Positions 54,136 to 63,568 of a DNA stretch of 64,000 bases are shown here, in pieces. The position numbers and the translations under genes were made by a program. The notes beneath the pieces were generated by a model. That model saw only the letters and a list, made by a program, of their open reading frames with translations, had not been told where the DNA came from and did not search any database. The stretch lies in NCBI RefSeq assembly GCF_015070385.1, contig NZ_JADCSA010000001.1:186001-250000 (forward strand), read 5' to 3'. The DNA comes from Nocardioides malaquae. Lineage in GTDB: Bacteria; Actinomycetota; Actinomycetes; Propionibacteriales; Nocardioidaceae. Numbering within the stretch: the stretch's first letter is position 1; the number at the start of each line of letters is the position of its first letter.

Positions 54136-55056
54136 GTGCCCCAGCAGTCCTCCCCCCTGCCCGCGACCCCGGAGCCCTCCGCGCTCCGCAACCCCGTCGG
54201 GACCCATGTCCAGGTCGGCAGGAACCTCGTCGCCGGCGCCCTCGCCACCGCGGAGACGCTCGGCGCCGAGACGATCCAGGTCTTCGTCGGCAACCCGCGC
54301 GGCTGGGCCCACTCCTCCGGTGACCCCGCCGTCGACGCGGCCTTCCGCGACCAGTGCGCCGAGCGGGGCCTGCGGACCTTCGTCCACGCCCCCTACCTGG
54401 TCAACCTGGGCTCCCCCACGCCGGCGACCTACGAGAAGTCCGTGGGCGTCGTGGCGCACAACCTGCGTCGCGCCGTCGAGATCGGCGCCGAGGGCGTCGT
54501 GGTGCACACTGGCTCCTTCGTCGACCCCACCCACAGCGCCGAACGCCACGCGGCGGCGATGCGACAGGTCCGTGACGGGCTGTTGCCCATCCTCGAGACG
54601 TTGGACGACGACTCCCCCTGGCTCCTGCTCGAGCCGACGGCCGGCCAGGGCCACAGCCTCTGCGCGGGGGTGGAGGACCTGGAGCCCTACCTGAGCGCAC
54701 TCGACTTCCACCCCCGGGCCGGCATCTGCCTCGACACCTGCCACGTCTTCGCCGCGGGAGCCCCCCTGGACGAGGAGGGTGGCGCCACCGCCACGGTCGA
54801 CCGGATCGTCGAGGTCGCAGGCCCCGGCCGTCTGCGACTCGTGCACGCCAACGACTCCATGGACGTGCGCGGGGCGTTCAAGGACCGTCACCAGCGCATC
54901 GGCGAGGGGCACATCGGCACCGGCGCCTTCAGCGAGCTGTTCGCGCACCCGGAGCTCGACGGCGTTCCGTTCATCCTGGAGACTCCCGGGTCCCGCGACG
55001 AGGGCACCCCCGACATCCCCCTGCTCAAGGCGCTGCGCGCCGCAGCCCACCGGTGA
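54136..55056 (+). CDS. nfo: Deoxyribonuclease IV (AP endonuclease)
   Basis: Nfo cuts DNA at abasic sites and repairs 3' blocks. The 306-residue TIM barrel has the metal ligands in FVHAPYLVNLG, GVVVHTGSF, LLEPTAGQG, ICLDTCHVFAAG, LVHANDSM and DRHQRIGEGHIG and ends with the expected Glu in FILETPG. The start is GTG 54136, probably leaderless. Its stop overlaps the GTG of the transporter gene downstream (GTGA). Confidence 0.95.
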   Translation: MPQQSSPLPATPEPSALRNPVGTHVQVGRNLVAGALATAETLGAETIQVFVGNPRGWAHSSGDPAVDAAFRDQCAERGLRTFVHAPYLVNLGSPTPATYEKSVGVVAHNLRRAVEIGAEGVVVHTGSFVDPTHSAERHAAAMRQVRDGLLPILETLDDDSPWLLLEPTAGQGHSLCAGVEDLEPYLSALDFHPRAGICLDTCHVFAAGAPLDEEGGATATVDRIVEVAGPGRLRLVHANDSMDVRGAFKDRHQRIGEGHIGTGAFSELFAHPELDGVPFILETPGSRDEGTPDIPLLKALRAAAHR

Positions 55057-55961
55057 TCCAGCGGCTCGGTCCCCGCGGCACCGGCGTGGTGGCCAGCCTG
55101 GCGCTGGTCGCGATGACGGCCTCCTGGGGATCCACCTTCTTCCTCATCAAGGACCTCCTCGACCGGGTCCCGACGCTGGACTTCCTCGCCGTCCGCTTCG
55201 CGATCGCCAGCCTCGCGCTCCTCGCCGTGGCGCCCCGTGCCCTCGGTCGGCTCTCGCGGGAGTCGCGACGCCACGCCGTCGTGCTCGGACTGCTCTACGG
55301 GCTCGCGCAGATCCTCCAGACCGCGGGGCTGGCCCACACCCCGGCGAGCGTGAGCGGCTTCGTGACCGGGATGTACGTCGTGCTCACGCCGATCTTCGCG
55401 GCCGTGCTCCTGCGGACCCGGATCACCGCGCTCACGTGGCTGGCCGTGGCCCTGGCCACCACGGGCCTGTGGGTGCTCACCGTCCAGGGCGGTCTCACGA
55501 TGGGTTACGGGGAGTCGCTCACGCTGGTCGGCGCGGCCCTGTACGCCCTACACATCGTGGGCCTCGGAGCCTGGTCACGCCCGGAGGAGGCGATGGGCAT
55601 GTCGATCGTGCAGCTGATCGTCATCGCCGTGGTCTGCGGTCTCGCCACCGCGCCCGACGGGGTGGTGCTGCCCTCCACCACCGCCGACTGGGGGTCGATG
55701 CTCTACATGGCCCTGGTGGCCGGTGCGGCTGCGATCTTCGTCCAGACCTGGGCCCAGGCCCACCTGCCCCCGACCCGCTCCGCGATCATCATGAGCATGG
55801 AGCCGGTCTTCGCCGCCCTCTTCGCGGTCTGGTTCGGCGGGGAGAGCCTCACGAGCCGCCTGCTGACCGGCGGGCTGCTCGTGCTCGCGGCGATGCTGGT
55901 GGTCGAGCTGGCTCCTCGACGCCGCAAGATCGAGGGCGAGGTCACCCACCTCACGGTGTGA
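55053..55961 (+). CDS. EamA/DMT-family transporter
   Basis: The 302-residue protein has about ten membrane segments in two EamA repeats. The first repeat starts MTASWGSTFFLIKDLLD, and the second contains YGESLTLVGAALYALHIVGL and SAIIMSMEPVFAALFAV, the EamA family hallmark. Substrate unknown. The GTG start overlaps the nfo stop. It overlaps the convergent HTH-ECF gene by 11 nt at its 3' end. Confidence 0.92.
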   Translation: MIQRLGPRGTGVVASLALVAMTASWGSTFFLIKDLLDRVPTLDFLAVRFAIASLALLAVAPRALGRLSRESRRHAVVLGLLYGLAQILQTAGLAHTPASVSGFVTGMYVVLTPIFAAVLLRTRITALTWLAVALATTGLWVLTVQGGLTMGYGESLTLVGAALYALHIVGLGAWSRPEEAMGMSIVQLIVIAVVCGLATAPDGVVLPSTTADWGSMLYMALVAGAAAIFVQTWAQAHLPPTRSAIIMSMEPVFAALFAVWFGGESLTSRLLTGGLLVLAAMLVVELAPRRRKIEGEVTHLTV

Positions 55962-56964
55962 GGGGCTCGGCGACCACGTCGTGCGCCTCACGCATCGGCC
56001 ACCCGGGACGGGTCGAGGCGTCCCGGGGAGTCACGACGACACCGGCCACGCTGTGCCCCAGGAGCGTGGCCCCCACCAGGGCGACGAAGGCGCTGATCAG
56101 CTTGTCGGCCACCGAGGCGATCAGGTTGCCGCCCCACAGCGCCACCGCGTACCGGTGCGACAACGCGAGGATGTTCTCCATCAGCTGCACGTGCTGGTGA
56201 CCCGCCGCGCCCTCGTAGAGGAAATGGAGGATGGGGACGGCGGTGACCGAGCAGGCGAGCGCCACCACCACGGCGAGGCCGAAGAAGCGCGCAGGCGTGC
56301 GACCCATCCCGAACCGGTGCACCCCGTAGCCCCACACGAGTGCCCCGACCACGTTGACCACGGCGAACGGCAGCGAGACCGCACCGCTCACGACGACCCC
56401 GAGCAGGTTCGTGGTGGCACCGACCGCGGCCCCGCGCCAAGGGCCGAGCACGACGGCCGCCAGCGCCGTACCGACCATGTCGAGGTAGATCGGCACACCC
56501 AGCAGGTCGACGAACTGGCGACCCAGCAGGTTGAGCGCCACGCAGGTGAGCATCAGGAGCACCGCGCCCCGCATCCCCCGCGGCCGGGGCACCGCCACGG
56601 GTGTCGGCTCGACCGGCTCCTGCTCGACCAGCGCTGGTCGCGCGACCGACTCCGGTCGCTCGGAGACCACCGGGGCCGGGGCGTCGAGCAGGTCCTCCAC
56701 CGCGGCGGCCTCCACATCCAGCGCCACGGCGATCTCCCTGACGAGACGGCGGTTCACCCGGGACCGCCCGAGACGGAACGCGTCGTAGACGGTCGTACGC
56801 CCGACCCGGGCGGCGGCAGGCTCGAAACCCTCCGCCTCGCGACGGCGGCTGATGCGCAGGGCGATCTCGGCGTACGAGGGTTCGTCGGCAGCGCGTCGCC
56901 ACTCCTGGAGCTGCCTGGCCACGTGGTCCCAGCGGCCGGTGCTCGGCGAGTCGTCCGCGGTCAT
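55951..56964 (-). CDS. HTH regulator fused to an ECF-S-component-like membrane domain
   Basis: The N-terminal ~100 residues look like an XRE-type DNA-binding domain (SYAEIALRISRRREAEGFEP, then VGRTTVYDAFRLGRSRVNRR and REIAVALDVE). After a Pro/Val linker, about six membrane helices follow from residue ~130; the stretch VPIYLDMVGTALAAVVLG followed by PWRGAAVGATTNLLG resembles ECF transporter S components and related small-ligand sensors. A membrane protein with its own DNA-binding domain could be a one-component ligand sensor. No EcfA/EcfT genes are nearby. A TACCGT -10 and direct repeats lie upstream. The function is inference. Confidence 0.78.
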   Translation of the reverse strand: MTADDSPSTGRWDHVARQLQEWRRAADEPSYAEIALRISRRREAEGFEPAAARVGRTTVYDAFRLGRSRVNRRLVREIAVALDVEAAAVEDLLDAPAPVVSERPESVARPALVEQEPVEPTPVAVPRPRGMRGAVLLMLTCVALNLLGRQFVDLLGVPIYLDMVGTALAAVVLGPWRGAAVGATTNLLGVVVSGAVSLPFAVVNVVGALVWGYGVHRFGMGRTPARFFGLAVVVALACSVTAVPILHFLYEGAAGHQHVQLMENILALSHRYAVALWGGNLIASVADKLISAFVALVGATLLGHSVAGVVVTPRDASTRPGWPMREAHDVVAEPLTP

Positions 56965-56997
56965 CGTCGGTCCTTCGTGTGAATCGTCCGGAGGAGC

Positions 56998-57003
56998 ACG
57001 GTA
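56998..57003 (-). promoter_or_regulatory. -10 element of the HTH-ECF gene
   Basis: TACCGT on the minus strand, 34 nt before the ATG at 56964, fits TANNNT. The -35 region falls on the GTTCGGGAA repeats. Confidence 0.4.
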
Positions 57004-57019
57004 CCGCGGCGCAACCGGT

Positions 57020-57039
57020 CGTTCGGGAACGTTCGGGAA
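57020..57039 (-). repeat. Tandem 10-bp direct repeat at the -35 region of the HTH-ECF gene
   Basis: The plus strand reads CGTTCGGGAA twice in tandem (57020-57029, 57030-57039), one helical turn apart. Position over the -35 region makes it a candidate operator, possibly for the HTH protein itself. Confidence 0.6.
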
Positions 57040-57098
57040 GCTCCGGCGCGCTCGATCTCGGCGCCTCTCCCGCCTAGCCTCGGCAGAGGCGTCCTGGT

Positions 57099-57125
57099 CG
57101 CCGACCTCGCGGGGGGAGGTCGGCG
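57099..57125. other. 10-bp inverted repeat between HTH-ECF gene and aroF
   Basis: CGCCGACCTC and its complement are separated by a 7-nt G-rich loop. It lies about 60 nt upstream of the aroF -10 in the 274-nt divergent gap. It could be an operator or a terminator of antisense transcription. Confidence 0.5.
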
Positions 57126-57187
57126 GCCACGTCGCGTCCGGCCGTCTTGACCTCCGGCACGGTCGCGTCGGACGCCGCGGGGTCCAC

Positions 57188-57193
57188 TACCGT
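57188..57193 (+). promoter_or_regulatory. Candidate -10 element of aroF
   Basis: TACCGT, 45 nt before the ATG at 57239, with GGGAGGAG as ribosome site in between. TTGACC at 57147-57152 is too far upstream to be its -35. Confidence 0.4.
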
Positions 57194-57238
57194 TCAGGCA
57201 CACGCTGGTCCGACGTGCGGATCCCGGGAGGAGTGGTC

Positions 57239-58288
57239 ATGGTCGTCGTGATGTCGCCCGACGCGACCGACGAGGACATCGCCCAGGTCGTCGAGCGCGT
57301 CGAGTCCGTCGGCGGTGAGGCCTTCGTCTCCAAGGGGCTCGAGCGAGCCATCGTGGGCCTGATCGGTGACATCGAGTCGTTCCACCACCTCAACCTGCGC
57401 GCGCTGCGTGGCGTCGCGGCCGTCCATCGCATCTCCGACCCCTACAAGCTGGTCAGCCGCCAGCACCACCCGCAGCGGTCCACGGTGTGGGTGGGTCCGC
57501 AGGGCCACCAGGTCCCGATCGGTCCGGACACCTTCACCTTCATCGCCGGACCGTGCGCCGTGGAGTCACCCGAGCAGACGGTCGACGCCGCCCGCATGGC
57601 CGCCTCCGCAGGAGCCACGCTGCTGCGCGGAGGGGCCTACAAGCCACGCACCTCGCCCTACGCCTTCCAGGGTCTGGGCATCGAGGGGCTCCGGATCCTC
57701 GCCTCCGTGCGGGAGACCACCGGGCTGCCCGTGGTCACCGAGGTCGTCGACGCCCGCGACGTGGAGACCGTCGCCGAGCACGCCGACATGCTGCAGATCG
57801 GCACCCGCAACATGGCCAACTTCGGCCTGCTGCAGGAGGTGGGGCGGGCCGGCAAGCCGGTGCTCCTCAAGCGGGGCATGAGCTCCACCGTCGAGGAGTG
57901 GCTGATGGCCGCCGAGTACATCGCCCAGCGCGGCAACCTCGACATCGTGCTCTGCGAACGCGGCATCCGCACCTTCGAGCCGTCGACCCGCAACACCCTC
58001 GACATCTCGGCCGTGCCGGTCGTCCAGGCGCTGAGCCACCTGCCGATCATCATCGATCCCTCCCACGCCGCGGGTCGCAAGGACCTGGTGGTCCCGCTGA
58101 CCAGGGCGGCGGTCGCCGTGGGAGCCGACGGGGTCATCGTCGACGTGCACCCCAGCCCGGAGTCAGCCCTGTGCGACGGCCCCCAGGCCTTGCTCGGCGG
58201 TGACCTGCGCGACCTCGCCCAGGTGGTGCGGCAGCTGCCGCCGGTCGTCGGCCGCACGGACGCCGCACGGCTCGTGCGACGCTCCTGA
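57239..58288 (+). CDS. aroF: Class I (type I-beta) DAHP synthase
   Basis: This enzyme condenses phosphoenolpyruvate and erythrose-4-phosphate, the first shikimate step. The 349-residue protein has an N-terminal ferredoxin-like regulatory domain (about residues 1-75, VVVMSPDATDEDIAQVVE) and the catalytic barrel with AGPCAVES, LRGGAYKPRTSPYAFQG, QIGTRNMANF, LLKRGMSSTVEEWL and DPSHAAGRKDLV. The ATG at 57239 has GGGAGGAG 7 nt upstream; the frame is open further upstream but is not coding-like. The gene is convergent with the threonine aldolase. A class II enzyme for the same reaction is encoded 1.1 kb away. Confidence 0.95.
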   Translation: MVVVMSPDATDEDIAQVVERVESVGGEAFVSKGLERAIVGLIGDIESFHHLNLRALRGVAAVHRISDPYKLVSRQHHPQRSTVWVGPQGHQVPIGPDTFTFIAGPCAVESPEQTVDAARMAASAGATLLRGGAYKPRTSPYAFQGLGIEGLRILASVRETTGLPVVTEVVDARDVETVAEHADMLQIGTRNMANFGLLQEVGRAGKPVLLKRGMSSTVEEWLMAAEYIAQRGNLDIVLCERGIRTFEPSTRNTLDISAVPVVQALSHLPIIIDPSHAAGRKDLVVPLTRAAVAVGADGVIVDVHPSPESALCDGPQALLGGDLRDLAQVVRQLPPVVGRTDAARLVRRS

Positions 58289-58296
58289 CTCCGCCC

Positions 58297-59298
<1,002 letters not shown>

Positions 59299-59304
59299 GC
59301 CCCG

Positions 59305-59310
59305 AGCGTA
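59305..59310 (-). promoter_or_regulatory. -10 element (leaderless) for the threonine aldolase gene
   Basis: TACGCT on the minus strand ends 6 nt before the ATG at 59298. Confidence 0.5.
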
Positions 59311-59339
59311 CGCACGCGGTCGCGGCGCCGGCGAAATGA

Positions 59340-59376
59340 CCGACGCCGGCGGTGGCAGGGCCACCGCCGACGTCGG
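59340..59376 (-). terminator. Terminator of aroG
   Basis: A 17-bp stem with one mismatch and a 3-nt loop begins 9 nt after the aroG stop and is followed on the minus strand by TCATTTC. Confidence 0.75.
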
Positions 59377-59384
59377 ATGAGACG

Positions 59385-60722
59385 TCAGGCCTTGCGCAGC
59401 ATCTCCGCCACGAGGAAGGCCATCTCGAGGGACTGCACGCGGCTCAGGCGCGGGTCGCAGAGCGACTCGTAGCGACTCGCCAGCCCGGCCTCGTCGATCA
59501 GCTCGCCGCCACCCACGCACTCGGTGACGTCATCGCCGGTGAGCTCGACGTGCAGGCCACCGGGCCACGTGCCGAGCGCACGGTGGACGTCGAAGAAGCC
59601 CTGGACCTCGTCGATCACGTCGTCGAAGCGCCGGGTCTTGTAGCCCGAGGAGGCCTCGAAGGTGTTGCCGTGCATCGGGTCGCAGACCCACGCCACCTGC
59701 AGCCCGGCCGCCTCGACCTTCTCCACCAGCGTCGGCAGGCCGTCACGGATCTTGCCGGCACCGAAGCGGGTGATGAAGGTGAGCCGACCCGGCGTGTTCT
59801 CCGGGTTCAGCTTCTCGGCCAGCGCGAGCGCGTCGTCGGCCGTCGACGTCGGGCCCAGCTTGACGCCGATCGGGTTGGAGATCTTGCTCAGCAGCTCCAC
59901 GTGGGCACCGTCGACCTGACGGGTGCGCTCACCGATCCACACCATGTGGGCCGAGACGTCGTAGGGCTTCTCGGTGCGCGAGTCGATGCGGGTGAGAGCG
60001 TGCTCGTAGTCGAGCAGCAGGGCCTCGTGGCTGGAGTAGAAGTCGACGCGGTGGAACTCGTCGGGGTCCGCGCCGATCGCCTGCATGAAGGTCAGGGCGC
60101 GGTCGATCTCGCTGGCGACCTTCTCGTAGCGCAGGCCCGCGACGGAGTCGCGCACGAAGTCGGTGTTCCACGCGTGCACCTGGCGCAGGTCGGCGTAGCC
60201 GCCCGTCGTGAAGGCACGCACGAGGTTGAGCGTCGCCGCGGAGGCGTTGTACATCTCCACCAGACGCTGCGGGTCCGGGTGGCGGGCCTCGGGGGTGAAG
60301 TCGAAGCCGTTGACCGCGTCGCCACGGTAGGCGGGCAGGGTCACGCCCTCGCGGGTCTCGGTGTCGGAGGAGCGGGGCTTGCCGTACTGGCCCGCGAGCC
60401 GACCGACCTTCACCACCGGCACGGAGGCGGCGTAGGTGAGCACCACCGCCATCTGGAGGAGGACACGGAGCTTGTTGCGCACGTTGTCCGCGGTCACGCC
60501 GGCAAAGGTCTCGGCGCAGTCACCACCCTGCAGCAGGAAGGCCTCACCGCGGGTGACGGCGGCCAGCTTCTCGGTGAGGTCGTCGCACTCGCCGGCAAAG
60601 ACCAGGGGCGGGGAGCTGCGCAGGCGGGCGACCGCACTCTCGAGTGCAGCAGCGTCCGGGTAGCTGGGCTGCTGGACCCGGCCGAGGGCGTTCAGTTCTT
60701 CGAGGCTCGGGATGGTGGTCAC
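59385..60722 (-). CDS. aroG: Class II DAHP synthase
   Basis: This plant/mycobacterial-type DAHP synthase is 445 residues from the GTG at 60722 (TTIPSLEELNALGRVQQPSY). Recognisable blocks are LLQGGDCAETF (metal Cys), VKVGRLAGQYGKPRS, FYSSHEALLLDYE, IGERTRQVDGAHVE, NPIGVKLGPT, WVCDPMHGNTF and GGLHVELTGDDVTEC. The GTG lies directly behind GGGAG, too close for a ribosome site, but TACCCT ends 6 nt upstream, so a leaderless mRNA is likely. It ends at a strong terminator and is divergent from the phosphofructokinase gene. Confidence 0.96.
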   Translation of the reverse strand: MTTIPSLEELNALGRVQQPSYPDAAALESAVARLRSSPPLVFAGECDDLTEKLAAVTRGEAFLLQGGDCAETFAGVTADNVRNKLRVLLQMAVVLTYAASVPVVKVGRLAGQYGKPRSSDTETREGVTLPAYRGDAVNGFDFTPEARHPDPQRLVEMYNASAATLNLVRAFTTGGYADLRQVHAWNTDFVRDSVAGLRYEKVASEIDRALTFMQAIGADPDEFHRVDFYSSHEALLLDYEHALTRIDSRTEKPYDVSAHMVWIGERTRQVDGAHVELLSKISNPIGVKLGPTSTADDALALAEKLNPENTPGRLTFITRFGAGKIRDGLPTLVEKVEAAGLQVAWVCDPMHGNTFEASSGYKTRRFDDVIDEVQGFFDVHRALGTWPGGLHVELTGDDVTECVGGGELIDEAGLASRYESLCDPRLSRVQSLEMAFLVAEMLRKA

Positions 60723-60728
60723 CTCCCA

Positions 60729-60734
60729 AGGGTA
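60729..60734 (-). promoter_or_regulatory. -10 element (leaderless) for aroG
   Basis: TACCCT on the minus strand ends 6 nt before the GTG at 60722. It explains the absence of a usable Shine-Dalgarno spacing. Confidence 0.55.
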
Positions 60735-60834
60735 CGTCCGCCCCCGCGATGAGCAGGATTCGGAGGGATCCGTGGCCGGGGGCTGAGACGTCACCGCGTG
60801 GAGTGTGGCCCTCCTCACGCTCCCCGCCCACCCC

Positions 60835-60840
60835 TAGACT
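60835..60840 (+). promoter_or_regulatory. -10 element (leaderless) for the phosphofructokinase gene
   Basis: TAGACT ends 6 nt before the ATG at 60847. Confidence 0.5.
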
Positions 60841-60846
60841 CACGTC

Positions 60847-62052
60847 ATGGCACCTGCACGCGTCGCCCTGCTGACCGCCGGCGGTTACGCCCCCTGCCTC
60901 TCGGCCGCGGTCGGCAGGCTCATCAGGACCTGGACCGAGCTCTCCCCCGAGACCGAGATCATCGCCTACCGCCACGGCTACGAGGGGCTGCTGCGTGGCG
61001 ACAGCATCGTCGTCGACGAGGCGGTCAGGCGCTCGACCCCGGTGCTCGACCGGTTCGGCGGCAGTCCCATCGGCAACAGCCGGGTCAAGCTGACCAACGA
61101 CGAGGACTGCCTGCGGCGGGGCCTGATCGCGGAGGGTCAGACCGCGCTCGAGGTCGCCGCCGACCGACTGGTGGCCGACGGCGTCGAGGTGCTGCACACC
61201 ATCGGCGGCGACGACACCAACACCGCTGCCGCCGACCTGGCTGCCCACCTGGCCGAGCAGCAGATCGGCCTCACCGTGGTCGGGCTGCCGAAGACCATCG
61301 ACAACGACGTCGTCCCGATCCGCCAGACCCTGGGCGCCCAGACCGCCGCGGAGCAGGCCTCCCTCTTCGCCCAGAACGTCCTCGCCGAGCACGGCTCGAG
61401 CCCTCGGATGCTCATCGTCCACGAGGTGATGGGGCGCGCCTGCGGGTGGCTGACGGCGGCCGCAGCCCGCCACTACCTCGACTGGCACGCGCGCCAGGAG
61501 TGGGTGCCCAGCATCGGCCTCACTCCCGAGCGGTGGAGCATCCACGGCATCTACCTGCCCGAGCTCGAGATCGACCTCGACGCGGAGGCCGAGCGCCTGC
61601 GCGGCGTCATGGACGAGATCGGCTGCGTCAACCTCTTCCTCTCCGAGGGGGCCGGCGTCCCCGAGATCGTGGCCGAGATGGAGGCGTCCGGCACGCCCGT
61701 CAAGCGTGACCCCTTCGGCCACGTCATGCTCGACACCGTCAACCCGGGCAAGTACTTCGCCAAGCAGTTCGCGCAGAAGCTCGGGGCCCAGAAGAAGATG
61801 GTGCAGAAGTCGGGCTACTTCTCCCGCTCCGCAGCAGCCAACGCCACCGACCTGGCCCTGATCGCCGAGATGTGCGACCTGGCCGTGCGCAGTGCGCTCG
61901 ATGCGGTGCCCGGAGTCATCGGCCACGACGAGGACCGGGACGACGAGCTGCGCGCCATCGAGTTCGAACGGATCGCGGGCCACAAGGAGTTCGACGTGAC
62001 CCAGCCCTGGTTCGTCGAGATGCTGCGCAGCATCGGACAGCCCACGCCCTGA
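60847..62052 (+). CDS. pfp: 6-phosphofructokinase, pyrophosphate-dependent type
   Basis: The 401-residue protein belongs to the PFK family. The phosphoryl-donor site reads TIGGDDTNTAA, with Asp where ATP-dependent enzymes have Gly (GGDGS), and the catalytic loop is PKTIDNDV, with Lys where ATP enzymes have Gly. Both changes are hallmarks of PPi-dependent enzymes, which act reversibly in glycolysis/gluconeogenesis. The N-terminal loop is LLTAGGYAPCLSAAVG, a variant of the usual GGxAPGxN, and the MGR motif (EVMGRACGWLTAAAA) is intact. It is probably leaderless. Confidence 0.9.
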   Translation: MAPARVALLTAGGYAPCLSAAVGRLIRTWTELSPETEIIAYRHGYEGLLRGDSIVVDEAVRRSTPVLDRFGGSPIGNSRVKLTNDEDCLRRGLIAEGQTALEVAADRLVADGVEVLHTIGGDDTNTAAADLAAHLAEQQIGLTVVGLPKTIDNDVVPIRQTLGAQTAAEQASLFAQNVLAEHGSSPRMLIVHEVMGRACGWLTAAAARHYLDWHARQEWVPSIGLTPERWSIHGIYLPELEIDLDAEAERLRGVMDEIGCVNLFLSEGAGVPEIVAEMEASGTPVKRDPFGHVMLDTVNPGKYFAKQFAQKLGAQKKMVQKSGYFSRSAAANATDLALIAEMCDLAVRSALDAVPGVIGHDEDRDDELRAIEFERIAGHKEFDVTQPWFVEMLRSIGQPTP

Positions 62053-62084
62053 CGATCCTCCGCCCGTGACGGGAGCGGCACCAC

Positions 62085-62090
62085 TAGGGT
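62085..62090 (+). promoter_or_regulatory. -10 element (leaderless) for glpK
   Basis: TAGGGT ends 7 nt before the ATG at 62098, in the 45-nt gap after the phosphofructokinase gene. Confidence 0.5.
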
Positions 62091-62097
62091 CGGGGCC

Positions 62098-63567
62098 ATG
62101 AGCGTTCTCGCGATCGATGCCGGCACGACCGGGGTGACGGCCGTGGTGGTCGACACCGACGGCAGCATCGTGGCCAAGGGCTACGAGGAGTTCCGCCAGC
62201 ACTTCCCCCGCCCCGGCTGGGTCGAGCACGCACCGGAGGAGATCTGGCAGGCCACGTTGGCCGCCACGCGTTCGGTGCTGGAGCAGGTCGACGCCTCGTC
62301 GCTGACCGCGCTCGGCATCACCAACCAGCGCGAGACCGTCGTGCTGTGGGACCGTGAGACGCTGGGGTCGCCACGCCGCGCCATCGTGTGGCAGGACAGG
62401 CGTACCGCCGACATCTGCAGCCGCTTGCGCGAGGAGGGCCACGAGGACCGCGTCGCCGAGCTGACGGGCCTGCGCCTGGACCCCTACTTCTCCGGCACCA
62501 AGTTCACGTGGCTGCGCGAGAACGAGCCGCACACCTGGGCCCTGGTCGAGTCGGGACGGTACGCCGTCGGCACGGTGGACTCCTACCTCATCGCCCGGAT
62601 GACGCGCGGCACGTGGCACGTCACCGACGTCTCCAACGCCTCGCGCACCCTCCTCTTCGACCTGGAGAAGGGCGACTGGTCGGAGGAGCTGTGCGAGCTC
62701 TTCGGCGTCCCGCGCGACGCCCTCCCGGACGTCGTGCCGAGCTGGGGCGTCATCGACGAGACGGATCCGTCCTCCTTCTGCGGCCTCACCCTGCCCATCG
62801 CCGGCATCGCGGGCGACCAGCAGTCGGCCCTCTTCGGCCAGACCTGCTTCGAGGAGGGAGAGACCAAGTGCACCTACGGCACGGGGTCCTTCATCCTCAC
62901 CAACACCGGCACCACGCCCGTACGTTCTGCGGCCGGCCTGCTGACCACGGCGGCATGGCGCAGCCCCGAGGGCGTGACGACCTACGCGCTCGAGGGCTCC
63001 ATCTTCGTCACCGGCGCCGCGGTCCAGTGGCTCCGTGACGGCCTGGGCCTGATCGGCTCGGCCGCCGAGGCCGAGCCGGTGGCCCGCACCGTGCCGGACA
63101 GCGACGGAGTCTTCTTCGTGCCTGCCCTCACCGGGTTGGGCGCCCCCCACTGGGACCCGCACGCCCGCGGGACCATCGTCGGCCTGACCCGCGGCACCAC
63201 GAGGGCACACGTGGTGCGCGCGACGTTGGAGGCCATCGCCTTCGAGGTGCGCGACGTGCTCGAGACGATGCCGCAGCTGGCCGCGCTCCGGGTCGACGGC
63301 GGCGCAGCCGCCAACGGGCTGCTCTGCCAGGTCCAGGCCGACCAGGTCGGCGTGCCCGTCGAGCGGCCGAGGATCGTCGAGACGACCGCCCTCGGGGCCG
63401 CCTTCCTGGCGGGCCTCGGCACCGGTGTCTGGTCGTCGACGGACGACCTGAAGGCCACGTGGCAGCTCGACGCCCGCTTCACGCCGCAGGGCGACCGGGA
63501 GCAGGCAGACGCGTCGTACGCCCGCTGGCAGGAGGCCGTGGAGCGGTCGAAGGGTTGGGCAGACTGA
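62098..63567 (+). CDS. glpK: Glycerol kinase
   Basis: GlpK phosphorylates glycerol to sn-glycerol-3-phosphate. The 489-residue FGGY kinase has the N-terminal ATP-site DAGTTGVTAVVVD, NQRETVVLWDRETL and WQDRRTADIC, TGLRLDPYFSGTKFTWL, TVDSYLIARMTRG, GIAGDQQSALFGQTCF, YGTGSFILTNTG and the C-terminal RVDGGAAANGLLCQ. All signature regions are present. No glpF or glpD is adjacent in the window. Its stop is 1 nt from the end of the convergent coiled-coil gene. Confidence 0.96.
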   Translation: MSVLAIDAGTTGVTAVVVDTDGSIVAKGYEEFRQHFPRPGWVEHAPEEIWQATLAATRSVLEQVDASSLTALGITNQRETVVLWDRETLGSPRRAIVWQDRRTADICSRLREEGHEDRVAELTGLRLDPYFSGTKFTWLRENEPHTWALVESGRYAVGTVDSYLIARMTRGTWHVTDVSNASRTLLFDLEKGDWSEELCELFGVPRDALPDVVPSWGVIDETDPSSFCGLTLPIAGIAGDQQSALFGQTCFEEGETKCTYGTGSFILTNTGTTPVRSAAGLLTTAAWRSPEGVTTYALEGSIFVTGAAVQWLRDGLGLIGSAAEAEPVARTVPDSDGVFFVPALTGLGAPHWDPHARGTIVGLTRGTTRAHVVRATLEAIAFEVRDVLETMPQLAALRVDGGAAANGLLCQVQADQVGVPVERPRIVETTALGAAFLAGLGTGVWSSTDDLKATWQLDARFTPQGDREQADASYARWQEAVERSKGWAD

Positions 63568-63568
63568 G

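Noticed and set aside
57147..57152. TTGACC as the -35 of aroF
   Set aside because: The -10 candidate TACCGT is 35 nt further downstream, too far for a normal spacer.
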